In this document: piece after piece, positions 54,980 to 63,974 of the stretch
Numbering within the stretch: position 1 is the first letter of the stretch
Layout of the letters: each line of letters opens with the position of its first letter
Assembly: GCF_036689865.1 (NCBI RefSeq)
Contig: NZ_JBAHUQ010000004.1
Span: 157,112 to 221,111, forward strand
Length of the DNA: 64,000 bases
Reading direction: 5' to 3'
Source: Magnetococcus sp. PR-3
GTDB lineage: Bacteria; Pseudomonadota; Magnetococcia; Magnetococcales; Magnetococcaceae
Notes under the pieces: model-generated
The model's input: the letters and a program-made list of their open reading frames with translations, nothing else
Database searches by the model: none
Told to the model about the DNA's origin: nothing
Translations under genes and position numbers: made by a program

Positions 54980-56860
54980 ATGGTAGTTCTACTGGATATT
55001 GCAGAGCCGGGACAATCGGCCAAGCCTCATGAAGCTCGGCCTGAAGATATGCGTCGGGTGGTGGGCATTGATCTAGGCACGACCTACTCTCTGGTAGCTG
55101 CCATTGATCAAGATAATAAACCTGGTTGCATCCCTATGCCCGATGGCAAATTTTCCATCCCATCTGTGGTGCATTATCGTGAAGATCAGGCCCCTTTGGT
55201 GGGGCAGCAGGCCCGCGAAAAAGCCATTACCTCCCCGCACGCCACCATTATCTCCGCCAAGCGTTTTATGGGGCGTGGGTTGGAAGATGTGCAAGGGGAA
55301 GGTAAGCGTACTCCTTATCGCTTAGAATCTGGCGAAGGGGGGATGGTGCGGATTGATACCGGCCTGGGCAAGGTCTCCCCGGTTGAGGTCTCGGCAGAGG
55401 TCTTAAGGCATCTTAAAGGGCAGGCAGAAACCGCGTTGGGGGGCGATCTCTACGGTGCGGTTATTACCGTTCCAGCCTATTTTGATGATGCCCAGCGCCA
55501 AGCCACCAAAGATGCCGGTAAGCTGGCCGGCCTGGAAGTGATGCGGTTGGTTAATGAACCAACCGCAGCCGCGCTGGCTTATGGGCTAGAAGCGGGTAAA
55601 GAGGGGATGTATGCGGTCTATGACTTAGGCGGTGGGACCTTTGATGTCTCTATTCTTAAGCTGACCAAAGGGGTCTTTCAGGTCATGGCCACAGGGGGAG
55701 ATTCAGCCCTGGGTGGCGATGATTTTGACCATGCCTTGGGTGAGCTGTTCTTGCAAGAGATGGGCATTGATGATCCGACATCGGAACAGCAGCAGCAGGT
55801 TATGCACTCTGCCCGTCTGGCTAAGGAATCATTAACCAATGCCTCACATGTTGAGGTTGTTATTGGGGACTATACCCGTACCTTAAGTAAAGATGAGTTT
55901 GAAGCCAGCATTGAAGCGCTGGTTAAACGCACCGGTCTGCCGTGTCGCCGAGCCCTTAAAGATGCTGGTATCAAGCCAGGTGAGTTGGAAGGGGTGGTGC
56001 TGGTGGGTGGCTCGACCCGTGTACCCAAAGTGCGTGCTTATGTTGAAAGCCTGTTTAAGCGGCAGCCATTGAGTGATTTGGATCCTGATAAGGTTGTGGC
56101 ATTGGGTGCAGCGTTACAGGCAGACCTGCTGGCGGGTAACCGCCGTGGTGATGATCTGCTCTTGTTGGATGTCACCCCCTTATCCTTAGGGGTTGAGACG
56201 ATGGGTGGGTTGATGGAAAAAATTATTCCCAGAAACAGCCCCACACCTACGGCAAGAGCCCAAGAATTTACCACCTTTAAGGACAACCAGACCGCCATGG
56301 TTATTCAGGTTCTTCAAGGTGAGCGTGAGATGGCGGAGCAAAACCGTTCTCTGGCCAAGTTTGAACTGCGGGGTATTCCTCCCATGGTGGCAGGTGCAGC
56401 CCGTATTCGCGTAACCTACCAGGTCGATGCTGATGGGCTACTGACGGTATCTGCTGAAGAGGAGACTACGGGAACCAAGCAGACCGTCGAGGTTAAACCG
56501 GCCTATGGTTTGTCCGATAATGAGATTGAAGGCATGCTGCGTGATGCGTTAAGCCATGGCGAGGCTGATATGGAAGCCCGCCGTCTGGGTGAGGCGCGGG
56601 TGGAGGTGGATCGTGTCTTTAATGCACTGGATGCCGCTCTGGAAAAAGATGGTGATCTGTTGAACGAAGCCGAGCTGGCGCAGATCAAAGAGGCTGTGCA
56701 AACCCTGGCAGGCATTGCTGAGGGAGCGGATGCCACAGCGATCAATAAAGGTATTGAGGCGTTGGATAAGGCCACCACCTTTTTTGCGCAACGTCGTATG
56801 GACCGTGGGGTGCGTGCGGTCATGGCTGGGCAAAGCCTGGAGACCTTTGAGTCAAGCTGA
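54980..56860 (+). CDS. hscA: Hsp70-type chaperone HscA
   Basis: 626 residues. [71 protein letters not shown] and [13 protein letters not shown] make the ATPase domain; [26 protein letters not shown] starts the substrate domain that grips the LPPVK motif of IscU. The 28 residues before the ATPase domain are longer than usual. ATG at 54980 follows AAGGATC. Confidence 0.97.
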   Translation: MVVLLDIAEPGQSAKPHEARPEDMRRVVGIDLGTTYSLVAAIDQDNKPGCIPMPDGKFSIPSVVHYREDQAPLVGQQAREKAITSPHATIISAKRFMGRGLEDVQGEGKRTPYRLESGEGGMVRIDTGLGKVSPVEVSAEVLRHLKGQAETALGGDLYGAVITVPAYFDDAQRQATKDAGKLAGLEVMRLVNEPTAAALAYGLEAGKEGMYAVYDLGGGTFDVSILKLTKGVFQVMATGGDSALGGDDFDHALGELFLQEMGIDDPTSEQQQQVMHSARLAKESLTNASHVEVVIGDYTRTLSKDEFEASIEALVKRTGLPCRRALKDAGIKPGELEGVVLVGGSTRVPKVRAYVESLFKRQPLSDLDPDKVVALGAALQADLLAGNRRGDDLLLLDVTPLSLGVETMGGLMEKIIPRNSPTPTARAQEFTTFKDNQTAMVIQVLQGEREMAEQNRSLAKFELRGIPPMVAGAARIRVTYQVDADGLLTVSAEEETTGTKQTVEVKPAYGLSDNEIEGMLRDALSHGEADMEARRLGEARVEVDRVFNALDAALEKDGDLLNEAELAQIKEAVQTLAGIAEGADATAINKGIEALDKATTFFAQRRMDRGVRAVMAGQSLETFESS

Positions 56861-56936
56861 GTGGGTGAGGTATAAAACCCCTTGGAAAATGAATACTGCC
56901 GCCCAGTTGGGCGTTAAGATATGTAAGGAGAGGGCG

Positions 56937-57269
56937 ATGCCCAAGGTTACTTTTTTACCCATCAACGAGACGCTGGATGTTGCGTCGGGGCAATCCTTGA
57001 TGGATGTCGCACATGATAATCATATTCCCTTGGAGTGTGCCTGTGAGGGGTCCTTGGCCTGCTCCACATGTCATGTGATTGTGGATGAAGCGTGGTTTGA
57101 TAAAATTGAAGAAGCAACGGATGATGAAGATGACATGCTGGATAAGGCTTTTGGTCTAACCCCTTATAGCCGGTTGGGGTGTCAAATTATCATGAGTGAA
57201 GATCTCGATGGGTTGGTTGTTACCATTCCAGAATATAACCGCAACATCAACGTGGACAAAAAAAAGTAG
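56937..57269 (+). CDS. fdx: Adrenodoxin-type [2Fe-2S] ferredoxin Fdx
   Basis: 110 residues. Ligands C36, C42, C45 and C82 in ECACEGSLACSTCHV and RLGCQI, the C-x5-C-x2-C-x36-C spacing of ISC ferredoxins. It supplies electrons for cluster assembly on IscU. ATG at 56937 follows GGAGAGGGCG; a long upstream frame is out of family. Confidence 0.97.
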   Translation: MPKVTFLPINETLDVASGQSLMDVAHDNHIPLECACEGSLACSTCHVIVDEAWFDKIEEATDDEDDMLDKAFGLTPYSRLGCQIIMSEDLDGLVVTIPEYNRNINVDKKK

Positions 57270-57278
57270 GAGGCGGAG

Positions 57279-57473
57279 ATGAAGTGGACAGACGTCAATG
57301 ATATTGCCATTGAGCTGGCCGATGGTAAGCCAGACATTGATCCGCTGACAGTGCGCTTTACGGATCTGCAGGAGTGGGTTATGGCGCTTCCAGGTTTTGA
57401 TGATGAAAAAGATCACTGTAATGAAAAGATTCTGGAGACGATTCAGATGATGTGGATCGACGAGCGGGATTAA
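57279..57473 (+). CDS. iscX: IscX
   Basis: 64 residues, MKWTDVNDIAIELADGKPDIDPLTVRFTDLQEWVMALPGFDDEKDHCNEKILETIQMMWIDE, the normal IscX. It is an acidic regulator that binds IscS and iron. Ten bases after fdx and the last gene of the operon; AGGAGGCGGAG supplies the ribosome site. Confidence 0.97.
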   Translation: MKWTDVNDIAIELADGKPDIDPLTVRFTDLQEWVMALPGFDDEKDHCNEKILETIQMMWIDERD

Positions 57474-57494
57474 AACTTCAGGATAAGCGTGCTG

Positions 57495-57537
57495 ACAGGG
57501 TAGAAAGAGTCCTCTTTTTCTGCCCTGTTTTCTTTTT
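57495..57537 (+). terminator. Intrinsic terminator ending the isc operon
   Basis: Stem ACAGGGTAGAAAGAG / CTTTTTCTGCCCTGT with two G-T pairs and a four-base loop, then TTTCTTTT. Confidence 0.8.
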
Positions 57538-57678
57538 ATATACAGTCCTTTACATGGATTATGGCAGGTGTTAGGCAGAAAAAAGTACATTGTGTGAATT
57601 TTTTGCTTGGAAAGCGCTCTCGGTTTTGTTAAATTTCAGGGCCTCGGAAGCATGGTTGTTCAGCTTCTGAGCAAATGA

Positions 57679-57754
57679 GGGGTGTTAGCTCAGTTGGTAG
57701 AGCAAGTGACTTTTAATCACTGGGTCGCAGGTTCGACTCCTGCACACCTCACCA
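57679..57754 (+). tRNA. tRNA-Lys (anticodon TTT)
   Basis: 76 bases: acceptor GGGGTGT with ACACCTC, D arm GCTCAGTTGGTAGAGC, anticodon arm AGTGA-CTTTTAA-TCACT, T arm GCAGG-TTCGACT-CCTGC, discriminator A and encoded CCA. Its 3' end is the left boundary of the accessory region and the likely attachment site. Confidence 0.96.
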
Positions 57755-57989
57755 TTTAAAGCCCGAGTCCATTGGACTCGGGCTTTTTTGTTGGGTTTTT
57801 CATGTAAAGAAATCATGATTTTACCGCTTATTGAGGCGATTCTGAAATCATACTGCTCGGAAAGTTTTCAGGGCTATTTTTCTCTCTTTCCCCTCAAATT
57901 CTCTAAAAGCTCTGTACTTCGCAGGGCCTCAAAAGCTGTGTACCATGTGTGTTTTCAATGGGATGTAAAAGTACAATGGCTGTGTACTT
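57747..57989 (+). repeat. Direct repeat A at the tRNA-Lys 3' end (243 bp, pairs with 60542-60784)
   Basis: Begins with the tRNA end CCTCACCATTTAAAGCCCGAG, runs through the terminator hairpin, the long identical block GGAAAGTTTTCAGGGCT...CTCTCTTTCCCCTCAAATTC, and three GCTSTGTAC iterons at 57909, 57935 and 57979. The same order and spacing recur at 60542. Probably the conserved left end of an integrating element. Confidence 0.85.
57759..57789 (+). terminator. Intrinsic terminator after tRNA-Lys
   Basis: Stem AAGCCCGAGTCCA / TGGACTCGGGCTT, T6 tract. A second copy at 60554-60588 is part of direct repeat B. Confidence 0.88.
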
Positions 57990-58153
57990 TTAATAAGGCC
58001 ATGAAGGTAAACAGCTTTTGACTTTATGGATTCCCATAAGGTCTATCTCATTAAGGTGATACTGATAGCCTATTCAATGAACCAGACGGCAAACGGTGAT
58101 CTCGGGTTTGGAATTACGTTTTTTTGATGGCATAGATGATTCAGCTACCGGCT

Positions 58154-59101
58154 TTAGGTTTTTTGTCTTCCGGTTGCGAATTCTATCTGAAGACTGGGAT
58201 CTGTTTCCCATTCACTCACAATGGCGTTATAACGATTAACCACATCTGTGACGGCTATTTTCTGGTGATCAGATTTGAATCTGCCTAATTCGTAAAGATT
58301 AAGCGCGATGAACTGCTCCATCTCGAAGATATCGATTCGATCATGAAGAGATGCGTTCTCAGCAAGTCCTTCTGCCACCTGGACCCCTTTTTGAAGCGTT
58401 ACCAGGATGGGGCGGAGTCCTTCATCCAGATTATCCTTACATCGGGCTATGACGGCTTCTCCGGGAGATGTGGTCACATGGATTGCAACATCCTCAATGA
58501 GAAAGTCGCCAGCTCGGCCCGATTGCTCGTCTGATGTCGAAAACCCGTTGTGGTCAAAACAGCCGATACCCAAGAAACAATCAAGCTTGGCTCCCACTAA
58601 GTGTTGCATGACGGCACCTGCGTAGTAGGTGCCATTAGCATCTTTCTGGCGTGCAATGGCTTGGCTAATGACGTCTCTCACCACGGATCTAAGGCTGCGT
58701 GATGAGTCGAGTTTTATTTTGAAAGGTTTACCGGCAAAAAACTCTCGTACTCGCTCGACCCAAAAGGCCTCAATAGTATCCAGATCAACTGGCGCGGCTT
58801 CTTGATGAAGCTGGTTAAGAAATGCAGTATAGTCGCGCATTTTATTCAAACTGCCGCGACTGGTCCGTCCCCCTTCTTTAGCAAGAACACGATCAATTCC
58901 ATGACGCTTGAGGACAGCTTGAACTGCTCCTTTCCCCAAACCTAGCACTTGGCCGCCTCCATCTGTGATTAAACTGTTTGGATCAAGAGGAAGCCCCATT
59001 TTTTTGGCATGTTGTGTGATGACCAAGGCAACACTTAACGGACCTTTGTTTTGAAATTTCTTTGTCTTATAGAAAGTGGTGAGCGCTTTGTTTAATGACA
59101 T
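58154..59101 (-). CDS. Putative type II restriction endonuclease (DUF4928-like)
   Basis: 315 residues. The N-terminus MSLNKALTTFYKTKKFQNKGPLSVALVIT and the segment AGDFLIEDVAIHVTTSPGEAVIARCKDNLDEGLRPILVT match my memory of the DUF4928 family encoded beside cytosine-5 methyltransferases. The second segment has a PD-(D/E)XK-like order (acid, hydrophobic strand, then H-x-T-T in place of E-x-K). Specificity unknown. The start codon overlaps the stop of the methyltransferase gene by one base, so the two are cotranscribed on the reverse strand, methyltransferase first. Confidence 0.72.
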   Translation of the reverse strand: MSLNKALTTFYKTKKFQNKGPLSVALVITQHAKKMGLPLDPNSLITDGGGQVLGLGKGAVQAVLKRHGIDRVLAKEGGRTSRGSLNKMRDYTAFLNQLHQEAAPVDLDTIEAFWVERVREFFAGKPFKIKLDSSRSLRSVVRDVISQAIARQKDANGTYYAGAVMQHLVGAKLDCFLGIGCFDHNGFSTSDEQSGRAGDFLIEDVAIHVTTSPGEAVIARCKDNLDEGLRPILVTLQKGVQVAEGLAENASLHDRIDIFEMEQFIALNLYELGRFKSDHQKIAVTDVVNRYNAIVSEWETDPSLQIEFATGRQKT

Positions 59102-60246
59102 TAGGCCGCTTCCAGTGAGGCGGACTTGACGTGATCAAGAATGGGCTCAAGCAGATTCTTAGCCAGATGACGTACCACGGGAACGGCTACGCCGTCTCCG
59201 GTAAGATGATAAGCATCATTATATCGTTCGGGAAGTATATAGGAGTCCGGCAATCCCATCAAACGGGCTGTTTCTCGGGGAGATAATAATCGGGAGCGGA
59301 AATTATTCCCATCTACGATGAGAACCGTCTGGCGACTGGAGCCACCCGTGGGGGTTCTGAGGCAACCTGCTATCTCATCAGAGCGCACTTCGGCGCGCTG
59401 TTGACGTTCGCCTTGTTCATTGCGCCGGGTCCGCTTGTAAACTGTGCGTACCATGGGTTGGCCTGCCGCTGCCATTTGAGCAACTTTATCGCGATGGGTG
59501 GGAGCCATAAGTTCCAATAGTCGTTTGGTCTCTTGCGGTGTATGCCACGAGACCCCTTTGGGCTCCAATTCAAGAATACTAGATAGAGTATGTGTAACCT
59601 TCGACGGTTTTGGTAGGCTCCACCAGACCCAAGACGACTTAAGAGATGTAGGTAGCGCCTCCACACTTTTTATCAAAGAGGAGGTATGCCAGATTGGGTC
59701 GGGTTCCTGTCGAGTGAAGAGCTGTAAAGTATCTGACTCATTGCGAATTGCTATGATAAATAGGCGAGGCCGCGACTGGGGGAGAAATTTAGAGGCGTCC
59801 ATAACAAGAGCACCATATCGATAACCTACACGTGTTAATGCTTCGCCAATAGCCTGGAAGTCTTTACCGCCATGCGAGGTAATGGCTCCACAGACGTTTT
59901 CCAGGACAATTAGCGTTGGTGGGCGTTGTTCCTGGGCAAGATCATTTATCAGGGACCAGAAAGGCCAAAAAGTACCGGATCGCTCCGCGTTCAAGCCGCC
60001 TCCATTACCCGCCAAGGAGAGATCCTGGCAGGGGAATGACGCCCAAGCTAAGTCAGCCTGATCGGGGAGCCTGTCTGATCTAAGTTGTTTGATGTCGCCA
60101 ACGTACAAATGTTCTACACCCCAATTCTGGGCGTAGGAGGCGGCTTTTTTTGCATCAATATCGTTGGCGAACAGGCACTCCCATTTTGGACCAAGCCCGG
60201 CAAGGGCCATGCCACCACCAGCGAAAAATTCATAGAACTTGTGCAT
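59101..60246 (-). CDS. DNA (cytosine-5) methyltransferase
   Basis: 381 residues. Motif I FYEFFAGGGMALAGLG, motif IV with catalytic C in WASFPCQDLS (C73 from this start), motif VI VLENVCG, motif VIII LPQSRPRLFI, and motifs IX-X at the C-terminus (RLLSPRETARLMGLPDSY). It transfers methyl from S-adenosylmethionine to C5 of cytosine in a specific site. The target-recognition region lies between VIII and IX (about 190-300). ATG at 60246 chosen; a TTG at 60255 is upstream. With the following gene it forms a restriction-modification pair lying between direct repeats A and B. Confidence 0.93.
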   Translation of the reverse strand: MHKFYEFFAGGGMALAGLGPKWECLFANDIDAKKAASYAQNWGVEHLYVGDIKQLRSDRLPDQADLAWASFPCQDLSLAGNGGGLNAERSGTFWPFWSLINDLAQEQRPPTLIVLENVCGAITSHGGKDFQAIGEALTRVGYRYGALVMDASKFLPQSRPRLFIIAIRNESDTLQLFTRQEPDPIWHTSSLIKSVEALPTSLKSSWVWWSLPKPSKVTHTLSSILELEPKGVSWHTPQETKRLLELMAPTHRDKVAQMAAAGQPMVRTVYKRTRRNEQGERQQRAEVRSDEIAGCLRTPTGGSSRQTVLIVDGNNFRSRLLSPRETARLMGLPDSYILPERYNDAYHLTGDGVAVPVVRHLAKNLLEPILDHVKSASLEAA

Positions 60247-60255
60247 TTTACCCAA

Positions 60256-60541
60256 GCTTTCTAATCAGTACCTTATCTGACGAAATTCTACAGGATGTTG
60301 GCTATATAGGCCAATGAAATTCAATCAGGTTAAAGTATGGGGGTAGAAGCCATGGATATGAGAAATGTCTAGATATGGTACCTCTCAAACTCCAAAGAAT
60401 TTTTGATTTCAATGGGATGCGTTTTGCTCAATCACCCATGCTTATGCTGAAACACGCATTCTTTCACTTGCGAGTGGACCACGCATCGTAATCGTAAATG
60501 AAGTTTCGTCAGTAGAGAATTTTTGATTTTGGTGTGGAACG
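60256..60541 (+). other. Spacer at the right end of the restriction-modification cassette
   Basis: No gene. AGAATTTTTGATTT occurs at 60396 and again at 60516, each followed by a G/T-rich stretch, an imperfect repeat of about 40 bases spaced 120 bases apart. A reverse-orientation near copy (CCACATCAAAAATT) is at about 63900. These could be recombinase arm sites. Confidence 0.4.
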
Positions 60542-60784
60542 CTTCACCAATCAAAGCCCGAGTCCAATGGACTCGGGCTTTTTTTGTTGTGTTTTTCCTG
60601 TAAATAAATCATGACTTTGACGTTTTTTTAGATGTTCCTGTTATTGCTCTGTTCGGAAAGTTTTCAGGGCTTTTTTTCTCTCTTTCCCCTCAAATTCTCT
60701 AAAAGCTCTGTACTTACCAGAGCCTCAAAAGCTGTGTACCATGCGCATTTTCAATGAGATGGAAAAATACAATGCTGTGTACTT
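60542..60784 (+). repeat. Direct repeat B (243 bp, pairs with 57747-57989)
   Basis: CTTCACCAATCAAAGCCCGAG, terminator hairpin with T7, the shared block GGAAAGTTTTCAGGGCT...CTCTCTTTCCCCTCAAATTC, and iterons GCTSTGTAC at 60705, 60731 and 60774. The conserved order and iteron spacing (26 then 43 bases, against 26 then 44 in A) point to a shared element end rather than chance. Confidence 0.85.
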
Positions 60785-60936
60785 CCTAATCAACGTGATT
60801 TGTGCTCTGTCATTTCCTGATGTCATTGATGAATTGTCTCTCCTATCTCGCAGAAAGTATGGATTAAGCTTGCCATTTTGTCTCTATATGAAGAGAATTA
60901 GGCTGGGTTAGTTCGCTCAAAAAAGGAAGTTGGGAC

Positions 60937-61824
60937 GTGCAAAGAGAGCAATCAGAACTATCTGCATTGACGCGCTTATTTTCATCAGCCGTTTTCCGTG
61001 AATTAGCGGAAAAGGGTCGATCTCCTATGTTTGTGCGTTTGCTGGACCAGCTGGATTTTTTGGATTATAGTAATCAAGAAATAAGTGTTGGCGATCTTTT
61101 TGAGTTAGCCTTTTCTGAGCTAAAGAAGTTTGGTTGTCGTGATGAGTATATTTACAGGTCCGCAGTAACAAAAAAAGTTTTGCTTGGGAAGCATAGCTTG
61201 AATACAGCTTCCATGTTGACTGAGTTTCGCGTGGGTTCCAGCAGGGCAGATCTTGTCATCTTAAATGGAACTGCAACTGTTTATGAAATCAAATCTGAGA
61301 GGGATTCTCTGTCTCGATTGAATAAGCAAATAGAAGACTATCAGAAGGTTTTTGCATCGGTAAATGTGATTACAGCTGAAAGTCATGTGGATGACGTGGT
61401 CGAGCGTATTCCTGACGGAGTAGGTGTCCTTAGCCTTTCACGACGTTATCAGATTTCAGTATATAGAGATGCAATTGAGCAAACTGAGAAAATATGTCCA
61501 GCTACAGTTCTGCTTTCTCTTCGGGCAGTTGAGGCTATCAATATTTTAAGGGGCTTGGGTGTTGACGTTCCTGATGTCCCTAATACCCAGCGCTACGAAA
61601 AGTTGAGAGAGTTATTTGTAGACTTAGACCGCAATGAGTTGCATAGACAAATGGTCACCGTTCTGAAAAAGAACAGAGCCTTAACATCACTTTGCGAACT
61701 CATTAAAGACCTGCCTGAATCATTGCATGCAGCTGCATTGTCAAAACGTATGAGTCGAAAGAATCATAGCAGATTGATTAAGTCAGTTGACACACCCTTG
61801 AAAACAGCGCTGACCTGGAGTTGA
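60937..61824 (+). CDS. sce7726-family protein, PD-(D/E)XK nuclease-like
   Basis: 295 residues, no signal or membrane segment. The segment MLTEFRVGSSRADLVILNGTATVYEIKSERDSLSRLNKQIEDYQKVF has the nuclease-fold order E96, D105, E117-x-K119, as in PD-(D/E)XK enzymes, followed by VNVITAESHVDDVVERIPDGVGVLSL. The family is known from genomes as sce7726, usually beside sce7725; no function is established. It is first of three tightly packed genes in an AT-rich cassette between the second direct repeat and the 63963 copy. Confidence 0.75.
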   Translation: MQREQSELSALTRLFSSAVFRELAEKGRSPMFVRLLDQLDFLDYSNQEISVGDLFELAFSELKKFGCRDEYIYRSAVTKKVLLGKHSLNTASMLTEFRVGSSRADLVILNGTATVYEIKSERDSLSRLNKQIEDYQKVFASVNVITAESHVDDVVERIPDGVGVLSLSRRYQISVYRDAIEQTEKICPATVLLSLRAVEAINILRGLGVDVPDVPNTQRYEKLRELFVDLDRNELHRQMVTVLKKNRALTSLCELIKDLPESLHAAALSKRMSRKNHSRLIKSVDTPLKTALTWS

Positions 61825-61830
61825 CCCTGA

Positions 61831-62769
61831 ATGTATTACCCTTACTTTCGCGGTAAACAGTACGAGTTGATAACAATTAGAGAAAAAGCGAAACTCCTCG
61901 CTGGCTGTGGTTTTACCCCAATAATTGAACCTGTTAAAGAGTCATTCAAAGGGCTCGAAAAAGCGCTTGATGCAATTTGTGAAGCACAAGGCAAGGCTAT
62001 TGTAATCGTGAACCCAGGCTGTGGTGATCATCAAGGTAGTGGAAATAGTATTATCACTCTGCTAGAGCCTTATGCAGAGAAGGGTTCAATCTCAGCGGGG
62101 ATTTTGCTTTCAGCTACAACAGTTTTATCTAAGGCTATTGACCTGTTAGATAGATGCAAAAAACTTAAGCCAATATTTATACATGCTGGCTTTCCAGCTC
62201 CTCGTGAGTTGGCAGAGTATATCAGTGATGATATGGCAGAGTCAGAACACATTTTTTTTGATAATCACGCTAAAATGCTATACCGCAAGCATTTTAGCAA
62301 AGGTACTCGAGTACTTTTGCATGATGGCTTTGAGAGGCAGCGAAATGCTGACTACCCTCCGAGTGAAACGTTCTCAGATTTGCATGTCACATACACTGAA
62401 ATGGGAATGGACGGCTTCGGGGATTTTTTGATTGTTGGTGATCATTTTGCTGAAGGTGGAGGCCCGGCTTACGCTATTGCAATACACTTAACTTTCATTG
62501 ATCCAAATAGGGACAATGAAATGTTTGTTTATCATTTTGTTTCAACAACAAAAGACACTCCAACAGACCCAGCAGGAAAATTCGTGCAAGCACTGAACAA
62601 GCTGATTGAAAAGCTTGACTCAGGAGATTCTCATTTATACGAAACCGAAACCATTAAAGAATTTAGAAAGCTACATAGTAGAGAACACTTCCCAGGTCTT
62701 GGGTATGTGAAAAAACTATCCATGAAGCATCATATCGAAACATTGGCTCAATATCTTCATGGAGCCTGA
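61831..62769 (+). CDS. sce7725-family protein
   Basis: 312 residues, 6 bases after the previous gene. N-terminus MYYPYFRGKQYELITIREKAKLLA, then FTPIIEPVKESFKGLEKALDAI, FIHAGFPAPRELAEYI and FGDFLIVGDHFAEGGGPAYAIAIHLTF fit sce7725, which resembles the phage 'beta protein' group. These proteins occur with sce7726 in accessory regions. Enzymatic role unknown; the strand-helix alternation suggests a TIM-barrel-like fold, but I cannot show catalytic residues. Confidence 0.72.
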   Translation: MYYPYFRGKQYELITIREKAKLLAGCGFTPIIEPVKESFKGLEKALDAICEAQGKAIVIVNPGCGDHQGSGNSIITLLEPYAEKGSISAGILLSATTVLSKAIDLLDRCKKLKPIFIHAGFPAPRELAEYISDDMAESEHIFFDNHAKMLYRKHFSKGTRVLLHDGFERQRNADYPPSETFSDLHVTYTEMGMDGFGDFLIVGDHFAEGGGPAYAIAIHLTFIDPNRDNEMFVYHFVSTTKDTPTDPAGKFVQALNKLIEKLDSGDSHLYETETIKEFRKLHSREHFPGLGYVKKLSMKHHIETLAQYLHGA

Positions 62770-62770
62770 A

Positions 62771-63814
62771 ATGCTTCAACGTTATTGCTGTCCTAAGTGT
62801 ATTGGTGATCATGGTCTTCAATCAGAGATAATACCATCCCGTAGCAATAGAAAAGGCAAGTGTGATTTTTGTGGCTCAGATAATGTTGATCTGATTGAGC
62901 CAAGCGAACTTTGCCCAGAATTTGAAATTTTTCTGGGTGCTTATGAAAAAGATCAAAATGGGATATTACTTGCTGAGTGGATGAAGAGTGACTGGGGATT
63001 GTTTACACATCCAAAAATGGATATGGCTAATGCTCAAATGTTGCTTGCAGAAATTCTTGATGATGATGATATCGTTCGGAAGAGGTTTTCTCCATCTTCA
63101 AAATATGACAGTCAAACATTGGTCCAATGGGAAACGTTACGTGATGAATTGATGCATGGAAATCGTTGGTTTCTCGACGATAAGAGTAAAATTGATACTG
63201 ATCGATTAGCGCAGCTTATTGTGCATGTTGTTCAGGAAGTTTCACCAGGAAGCTGGCATAGAGCTAGAGTTTTAGCAGAACACGAACAGTGTTTTTCTTT
63301 GGACAAAATGGGCCCTCCTCCTCAACGGAAGGCTACGAATGGGAGGGCTAACCCAGCAGGAATACCTTACCTTTACCTTGGATCAACTACTGAAACAGCT
63401 ACTTCAGAGATACGTCCTCATACCGGAGATAATATCTGTATAGCTAGTTTTGAAATTCCAAAAATCAAGGTGGTTGATCTACAAAAGCCTCGAAAATTGG
63501 TTTCTCCATTTTATCTTTCAGAGTCCAGTGCTATTGATCAGTTGCGATCGGACTTACCTTTTTTAGAGAGGCTCGGTGATGAGCTTACACGTCCTGTTTT
63601 ACCGCAAGGTGCAGCTATTGATTATCTGCCTAGTCAATACCTTTGTGAATTTATAAAAAAGGAGGGTTATGATGGGGTGCTTTATCGCAGTTCTGTAAGT
63701 GATGGAGTAAACCTAGCCCTATTTGACCCAGAGAAAGCCATTGGGAAAGCTGTGAAGCGTTACCAAATTAAAAAAGTATCAGTTGAGTCAGAAGAGTTGC
63801 TAGATTCTGAATAA
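62771..63814 (+). CDS. RES-domain protein with N-terminal zinc ribbon (HEPN/RES type)
   Basis: 347 residues from ATG 62771, one base after the previous stop. N-terminal zinc ribbon CCPKC...CDFC (C7, C10, C31, C34), a helical section (about 60-155), then a RES domain: WHRARVLAEHEQC, GRANPAGIPYLYLGSTTETATSEIRP, ICIASFEIPKIKVVDL and, at the end, YDGVLYRSSVSDGVNLALFDPE. RES proteins are NAD+-degrading phosphorylase toxins in known type II toxin-antitoxin pairs; the R, E and S of that name have candidates at R164/R166, E213 and a C-terminal serine. No Xre-type antitoxin is present, so control must come from the two partner genes. Confidence 0.78.
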   Translation: MLQRYCCPKCIGDHGLQSEIIPSRSNRKGKCDFCGSDNVDLIEPSELCPEFEIFLGAYEKDQNGILLAEWMKSDWGLFTHPKMDMANAQMLLAEILDDDDIVRKRFSPSSKYDSQTLVQWETLRDELMHGNRWFLDDKSKIDTDRLAQLIVHVVQEVSPGSWHRARVLAEHEQCFSLDKMGPPPQRKATNGRANPAGIPYLYLGSTTETATSEIRPHTGDNICIASFEIPKIKVVDLQKPRKLVSPFYLSESSAIDQLRSDLPFLERLGDELTRPVLPQGAAIDYLPSQYLCEFIKKEGYDGVLYRSSVSDGVNLALFDPEKAIGKAVKRYQIKKVSVESEELLDSE

Positions 63815-63962
63815 AAGAAAGTTTGGGAAGTAAATCTTCTACTGCTCAGTTCTTCGCTTGCCCGTTGTTTTCTTTTTTGAATTGCGCAGGCGTGAATACT
63901 CCACATCAAAAATTAAATTAGGTTTGGTAAGACAGAGAAGAGTTTGTTTTGTGTTGCACTTG

Positions 63963-63974
63963 CCTCACCATTTA
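63963..63974 (+). other. Short copy of the tRNA-Lys 3' end, possible right attachment site
   Basis: CCTCACCATTTA is identical to 57747-57758. It lies about 150 bases beyond the RES gene. It may mark the right border of the accessory region; the following sequence does not continue as repeats A and B. Confidence 0.5.
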
